Below are positions 57,931 to 64,000 of a stretch of 64,000 nt of DNA, one piece after another (within the stretch, counting starts at the first letter, position 1; each line of letters begins with the position of its first letter). Below the pieces are notes generated by a model, which saw nothing but the letters and a program-made list of their open reading frames with translations, was not told the origin of the DNA and searched no databases. The DNA comes from Fomes fomentarius (lineage: Eukaryota > Basidiomycota > Agaricomycetes > Polyporales > Polyporaceae): NCBI GenBank assembly GCA_022606135.1, contig JABYQN010000011.1, positions 744,001 through 808,000 of the forward strand, read 5' to 3'. The position numbers were made by a program, and so were the translations under genes.

Positions 57931-59669
57931 TCACGCATTATCAAGCGAAGAGTGGGACATGCGGACATGAGGTACTTCATATTCCAGTGTCTGTAGTGAG
58001 TGGTCTTCCCTAGAACGAGTCTGGATAGTGTCGGACTCGAAGTCAAACACCCCATTCGAGCCCGTTGAACTGCTCTCGTCTGGGTCAATGGACGATGCGA
58101 GCGACCCAATCACTCGCGCGAAGTTGAGCGTAGTCCCACCACCCGGCGGACCATGCTCGTTCCCGTTCGCCCACGTCGTCGTCAGGTTGAGCGGATCGTC
58201 TGAGTTGAGCTTGAGCGTGCGCCGATTCGCTGCCTGCAGGTCGAGGAGGAATCGCGACACAAGTACGCCGACGACTCTATAGAAGTGTACAATCAGCACT
58301 AAAACGAGAGAGAGGCTCGCATAGGCTCGGAGGACGTACTCGTTACTGAAAAGGGAGATGTTGCTCAAGAGGTGCCCAAAGACCTTTCGTTAGCCAATCA
58401 GCATATTCCTCGTCCACTTGACGAAAGCTTGCGCTTACTGAAGAAAGGGTGAAGGCGAGATGGAGAACGTTTAGGAGCAAGAGTATACTGAAACGCGCAC
58501 ACGAAGACGTCAGCAAGTGAAGGTGGTAGAAGATATGACTGAGATCAGAGATCTTACATGAAGTAGATCATTCCTGATAGAGAACCCAGTCAGAGGTGCA
58601 AGTGCAGGATGACCGTCAAGAACATACCATCGCGTAATAGCACACTCGATAGTGTCCACCGTGACCTTGCCCTGCGACGGGCGATCTCGGCGAGCGGGAG
58701 CCTCTCCGCTAACGTGGCCCAAGTGATGACTACGAGGATGAAGTCCCCAGTAATGATGCACGTCCTAGAGACTATCACCACTGGCGGAGAAAAGCGGTGA
58801 GCATATTAAGCTCTAAAACATGAGTGGCGGAACGTACGTCTACAAGCCAATATCAGCAATCTGATGAATATGCCCCACGCGAACAACTGACTTTCGAGCA
58901 AGGACACGAGACATACTCGTGTCGGATATGCATCCTAGGATGGGATCATTCTCTCCGGTAAGTCCGAATGCAAATTGTACCTGAGTGGGAGTGTCGTTAC
59001 ATCAGCACTCGAACTACATATCATAGCGAAGGATAGACCTACTCCATAGTTGACTGCTGCCGGAACGAGCATGAGGAGGAACACGAAAGCAGACAGCGGT
59101 CGGTGTCTACTGAGTGCATAGGCTCGTAGCCCAGAGAACGCTGCAAGACTATCAGCCCTAGCCCGGCATGTATGTGATTTGGGATTCGTACGAACCGGCC
59201 CAGATGACGTATTGGAAATACGAGACGCCCCCCAGGGCCCTGGTGAATGATGCGCAGCTTGAACTTTGGTCAGCGTTCTCCATATGTGCTTGTCCAAAGT
59301 ACTGCAAAGTACCTCTGATGGAATTCGGTGAGTCACTGTGTGCTTACAGAAAGGGGGCGTGAACGCACGTACCTGATTAGACGAAAACGGCGCGAGGGCG
59401 GCAAGGCCCATTATGTTGAAAGTCAGCGTGATGTACCGGTTCGCGAAGAACAGCACAGAGGCCCCGGTCAGCTTCATTGTCCAGAACAGTTCGACTTCTT
59501 GACCAAACGTGATGACGTAGTCGTAGATCAAGAAAGCTGCAACTTGCAATGAGCTCCGGGTACTAGCAGATGTGCGGCTGTGAACATACTGGACGATCCC
59601 ACGATACAATGTCGTGCGATATACCTTCGTAGATATAGGTGGTAGTGAGCCATGATGATCCCTCGGCAA
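57931..59669 (-). CDS. DUF6533-type multi-pass membrane protein
   Basis: A fungal multi-pass membrane protein of unknown function with about eight to ten short exons. In order: YDYVITFGQEVELFWTMKLT with SVLFFANRYITLTFNI (near 59400-59540), FSGLRAYALSRHRPLSAFVF and LLMLVPAAVNYG (near 59050-59145), VQFAFGLTGENDPILGCISD (near 58920-58985), SRTCIITGDFILVVITWATL (near 58700-58785), ILLLLNVLHLAFTLSS (near 58440-58490), and LVSRFLLDLQAANRRTLKLN with a Ser-rich tail to 57931. These are the usual family motifs in the usual order, and no break is evident. The exact first exon is uncertain. It is better preserved than the paralogue at 3.6-5.2 kb. Confidence 0.78.
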
Positions 59670-59814
59670 GATCAGGAGAAAGAAAGATGCTCACATCACC
59701 TGGGCGAGCGCAACAAACGGCGAAGACATGCTGAGAGACGTACAAGTCCGTTTCGCTGTTTTCCATCATATCGGACCAAGAATGCGAGGGAACGAGTATA
59801 TATCCTTCGTGCAA

Positions 59815-61216
59815 ACCTTACATAGCCAAGTTCCGACCACGCCCGGTGCCGCCTCAGAGTGTAGACTCGCCTGAGGCTCACGCGTATGCACTATTATGAT
59901 TTGTCCATGTCAACCTCAAGCGTCTCTAGGTGAGGTTCTAGTGTCCGAGCTACTAAGCAGGACGAAGTGTGATGTACCGCACTGCGCGGATCAGATGGAG
60001 GAGTGCGGTTATGGACTCGGAGCCCGACCCGGGGATCCCATTGCAAATTGTGACGGTGGCACGGTGGGGACGATCCTTTCCTGATAACGTTTATGCTGCC
60101 ACACAGAGGGCGTTGGTGCGAATCCTAGCTGACCTCCAAGTGCGTGTCGGGCCAAACACCAGCCGGTCAGTCGTAAGTCCGCCATGTCCAAGGATTCAAG
60201 CTTGCAAGGACAGAGTCTGGCAATTTCAGGAACCACCATCGAGGTCGGAGGGTTCTGGCCACGTCTGCGGAATATGAAATGAATGACACTCTTTAGCATG
60301 TGGTTTGTCGATACTCGCTAGTCGCTAGCAACAGCAGCTAAATCCTGCAACACCGTGCACCCCGAACGTCCGAGTCTCACCGGATCTTGGTCGATCATCG
60401 ATGGGCGTCTTGAGAACACTAATCGAGACTGGTACCACCTAGCACCACCAAGTCAATCTGAGACGGGGACCTGCTGCCCAGCGCATCAATGAGACGAGTA
60501 AGTGATACGTACATACACTGCACACGACTGCCACTGTTTGCCAATGGGCGCTACACAAAGACGCACATCTTGCTGTGTCGCGCGTCTCCGAGGATCCGCG
60601 GAATGACGTCCTTTCTTAGAGAGCTCGACCGGCGGAGGACGACCAGCATTTCCGCCCACGCGTCAATGTCGCCAGTCTACGTGCCTGCGATGTAAGCGAG
60701 TCTATGCACTCACTGAGAGTCACAGAAAGTGTCGTAAGTTCCCGGTCACTAGGGCAGGCACCGCAGCTCGCCTTTAGGATCCCTTGATGTCGTTAGTAGA
60801 TCATACCTCCAAGAAGAGTGTAGTACGAATGTGAAGATTAGGCACCACAGGAGTACCGAATTACGACAATCAATGGTATGACCGACATTATCTGACACAG
60901 AGTACCGGTCAGACATCGTACACGACACTCTTGTCCAAGTCGGCAGCCTCTTGCCAGTCTGCAAGGACACCAACATCAGCACTCGGTGTAACCTGACCTC
61001 GCGTCGGAATGAGGGTCGAGATGCACCTCCAGCATACCCGCCAACCGTAAGGTAGTTATTGCTCCCTTTCTTCTTCTTGAATGTGACCGTCAGCGGCATA
61101 AAGGTGGTTTCTAGCTAACAGAGCCCAGGCCGAGCAACCGGTGTCTGTGACATGAAATACGATCATGTCATCAAAATTTGGTGTCTGATGGGGTTCACTG
61201 AAGACTGACCTGTTCG
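59815..61216. other. intergenic region between two membrane-protein genes
   Basis: No gene recognised. Short open frames occur on both strands without family similarity. Confidence 0.4.
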
Positions 61217-63215
61217 TTAGTGGTAGGAATGTGAAGTGTTGGCCCTATATATTCTGTCCCCTAGGTGAGCAAGGATCGTCTCGCTGTTAAGTTCAATTCC
61301 TAACACAGACCATAAGGGACTCACCGGCACAAAGGAGACCTCCCGCATGCCGTTCGTGACGGTGGTAGAACTTTCGGTCGAGTGGCTTCCAGGAACGAAG
61401 GCGAAGAAGGAGGACTTGGGCTCCAGCTGCTCGCTGGCATCTACCACTTTTCTCAGCGAATGGCGCACATTGAGTCTAATGGGATAGAATCAAGAATTCG
61501 TAAGATGCGTCGGCGGCCGAGGATAGCTTCGTTTGTTTGAAGTCGGGACTCACGTCACAAGGAGGGTGTTACAGTACACTGTATGCAATGATTCTCACGA
61601 AGAGCGTGCGGTATTGAAATGACAGATGACTTACGCTTCCCTTGAATGACTTGGAAGGGGAGATAGTACCAATCGGTTGGAGCCGCCACCGACTAAGAGC
61701 GCAGAAACTTCAGGTCAGCACGAAGGGTCCACCTTCGGGGATTGGTTTGATCATACATACGTACCATAATCAAAACAAGAGTTTGACAGGCAAGTAGGAT
61801 TAGAGTCGATCTGATAGATATCATACAATCCCGACGCACGCGGTCAACCCACCGCATTGGATGGCGTATACTATGAGTCGATCGATGATATTGTTCGTGC
61901 TTTCCAGTCCGAAAAATGTGATTGTCAGCATGTGAAGTCTCCCCCGGCAGATACCCAGATGAGTCCACCCTACCTTGCGAAACTAGAGCGCTCGTTACGT
62001 AGGTAATAACAGAGTGCTCCAGCGGCGATGAGGTCGCACAGCGCACTCATGGATATTGAGATCGCAGAGACGACATCGAAGAACACTGTGCTGAGCGACA
62101 GGACGGTGGACCCGCATAGTCTGATCGAACATCGAGATCAGTATGCTGTCGGACGTGAATAGTGAACAAACTATACACTGACATATATATTGACTGTGCT
62201 GCGGTATGGAAACGTGCAGTTAGGATAGGACGGAGCTTGACGTTCTACACTGCCAGGCTGCATGATACAAGATTACTCACCTAGGCCTGTGCCGAGACCT
62301 CCGAATGCAAGAAAGAGCTAGGTGGGTTGAACAATGAAAGCACATCCTGTGGAACACGGTACCGTCACTCACTAGCATGCCAATAAGTATCTTATTCTTG
62401 GCGACTATATAACATTAGATACGGTTGGTGCTTGGTGATGCAGAGGCCCAAAGAACTCACCTGCCCAGAGTCGCCGTGCGTAGAAGCTAACACAGTGTGG
62501 ATTGAGTGTAGTCTTGTGTCCTAGGGCGGCTCTGACTCACCATTGAGTGATGCAGCCGATAACAAGCTAGAGGATAGAGAATTAGATAGGAACTCTCATG
62601 CACGAACCACAATAACCTCACAGTGATAGTATTCTCCGCCTGGAGGCGGTACCGGAACGTAGCACCGGTTGATTATGTGTTTGAGACATGTACAGACTCA
62701 CCATGAGGGATCTACAGTATTCACATACATCTCAGCCATGCCACAAACGTCAGGTTACAGCTGTGCGACTTACGGCTCCATGGCGAAAGTATGTTCGGTG
62801 TTGCCGAACTCTATTACAGCATACTTGTAGAAGGACGAGGTCACAAGAGCTGAGGACGCTGTATCACAGACACTGTCGATGAGACAGATCAGTGAGACAT
62901 CGGCAACAGAACGAATACTAGGACAAGTACACACATCACGATCCCGACCTGACAATGTAATGAGTCAAGGTGAAGTGATATATACATACTGTACACGTCA
63001 CACACACCAGGATTCTTAGCCAACGCCCATCTTCCGGGTATCTCTTGTAGTAGATGTAGACTTGAAGAAGGGTGATTCCATCTATTCTGTGGTGCGCTTC
63101 AATCTCAACGGACCAGACTGAGAAAATAAAATGTGGCATACGCTGCGCTGATGATTGCACCAATTGTGAAGCAGGAAAGCATGTCCCGATACCGGTCCAC
63201 TGTCACCGTACCCAT
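61217..63215 (-). CDS. DUF6534-type multi-pass membrane protein
   Basis: A fungal multi-pass membrane protein of unknown function, split into about ten very short exons. The start is likely 63215 (MGTVTVDRYRDMLSCFTIGA). Then ITLLQVYIYYKRYPEDGRWL (near 63010-63070), LIDSVCDTASSALVTSSFYK (near 62800-62885), small exons near 62290-62580, ISMSALCDLIAAGALCYYLR (near 61990-62060), a segment with NNIIDRLIVYAIQCGGLT (near 61840-61895), and NVRHSLRKVVDASEQLEP (near 61420-61465) with a polar tail ending at 61217. The order follows DUF6534 proteins. In the exon at 61785-61915 the frame appears to break: the reading from GGLTACVGIV meets TGA at 61823-61821, while the sensible continuation MISIRSTLILLACQTLVLIM is one base off. 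It is either inactivated or miscalled. Confidence 0.68.
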
Positions 63216-64000
63216 TGTGAATGTCATTGTGAGCAAGAAGTCGAGTTAGAAGACCAATAATGGTCGACAGGATAAGAAACAAACACTCGCGAGCAGACAG
63301 TGGATGTCGTGGTACTTGTATCCCGAGCAGTGCCAAGTGGCGTATTTTGAGTGGCTCAATGAGCGGCATCACCGGCTCATAAGTATTCGCCGTCTATCTT
63401 CTTCCTGACGAATCACGATGGGCGCACCTCTACATCACCGCCCGTGAAGTATAACGCAGACTTTGTTATGTAGATATCTTCAGGAGCGCGACTATCGGCA
63501 TAGGGTGTTGACTTCAGGCGAAAGAAGTTGGCGATGAGAATAGGAACATTGTTTGCTACCTAGAAGGTGCACCTGTTAAATGATATGTTTCAAGAATACG
63601 TCTATGTATCAGCGATATCGTCCGTGAGCGCGTGATCGAGAAGTTATAGAAAGACTGCACTGCTCCCTCTCGAGCGGTTGAACGCTTCGGCTCCGACTGC
63701 AACAAGCCGACAGAAGCTCTACTCTTGCCAAAAAGCTCCGCTGGTATAACAAGCCTCGACTCGGAGCCCGGTATCCGACTAAGGTTCAACTCGAGCAATT
63801 TCGTGATGATGATCAGTGTTATTGTTACCCCGTAGGATCTTTGTTACACTACACTCAAGCCTGACAGCGAACTCGTATGGAATGTCGTCATCCCGACAGT
63901 TCTAGACTAGTACAAGAAGCTGTTGAAACGTACCGGGAACTTTTAAGTCAGAACTAAAAGTAGGAGTGGTGCTGGTGGCACATACCTGCCCAGGGGCAAT
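63216..64000. other. right edge, no gene supported
   Basis: An 80-codon minus-strand frame (63556-63798) could be the 3' end of a gene continuing beyond the window, but shows no motif that I recognise. Confidence 0.35.

Noticed and set aside
1..64000. Repeat-induced point mutation as cause of the broken copies
   Set aside because: Only some stops fit C-to-T or G-to-A changes (GT3 TAG, C' TAG); the GT1/GT2 stop is C-to-A, several lesions are indels, and the arms stay nearly identical.
1..64000. tRNA, rRNA, telomeric repeats, mating-type homeodomain or pheromone-receptor genes, CRISPR
   Set aside because: None was recognised on either strand by eye; zinc fingers and DUF653x membrane proteins are not mating-type markers.

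Overview
The window looks like nuclear DNA of a mushroom-forming basidiomycete (Agaricomycetes, perhaps Polyporales; the order is a guess). The evidence is many short GT-AG introns of about 55-80 bp, membrane genes of the DUF6533, DUF6534 and DUF6535 type, UDP-glycosyltransferases split into about nine exons, and short C2H2 zinc-finger proteins with long Ser/Pro-rich N-termini. There are no bacterial-type operons. All exon boundaries and similarities were read by eye; no alignment or search was run.

The dominant feature is a large, nested inverted duplication. Genes of the left arm (about 5.6-25.6 kb) lie on the + strand and those of the right arm (about 34.4-46.5 kb) on the - strand, all pointing to a shared axis near 29.97 kb. 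From the outside in, the left arm reads: glycosyltransferase GT1, a DUF6533 gene, repeat R2, zinc-finger gene A, repeat R1a, zinc-finger B, GT2, repeat R1b, zinc-fingers C and D, and the tail of a coiled-coil gene. The right arm reads: a split glycosyltransferase, R2', A', a mosaic R1c, C', D', and the complete coiled-coil gene. The B-GT-R1 block of the left arm is missing from the right arm, but a related inverted B'-GT3 block sits further out at 50.9-56.5 kb. By eye the arms are most alike near the axis. The unique spacer (about 26.2-32.8 kb) holds two more zinc-finger genes (E, F) and a decayed coiled-coil paralogue.

The window therefore carries ten zinc-finger loci and the 3' flank of a probable eleventh at its left edge. 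A, C, D and their mirror copies share homologous upstream DNA with an ACGCGT (MCB-like) hexamer about 105-155 bp before the start codon, so they probably share regulatory input. Three full-length glycosyltransferase copies are each broken by nonsense or frameshift lesions, and a fourth is split around a DUF6535 gene. Several zinc-finger copies (D', E, F, end of C') are also broken. The locus looks like a birth-and-death cluster of candidate transcription factors, shaped by inverted duplication, recombination between dispersed 2-kb repeats, a TA-targeting MITE and a foldback-like element.

The right end (57.9-63.2 kb) leaves the repeat structure and carries a DUF6533 and a DUF6534 membrane-protein gene. 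Many of the frame breaks are single-base changes, several in homopolymer runs, so base-calling error must be excluded before those genes are called pseudogenes.
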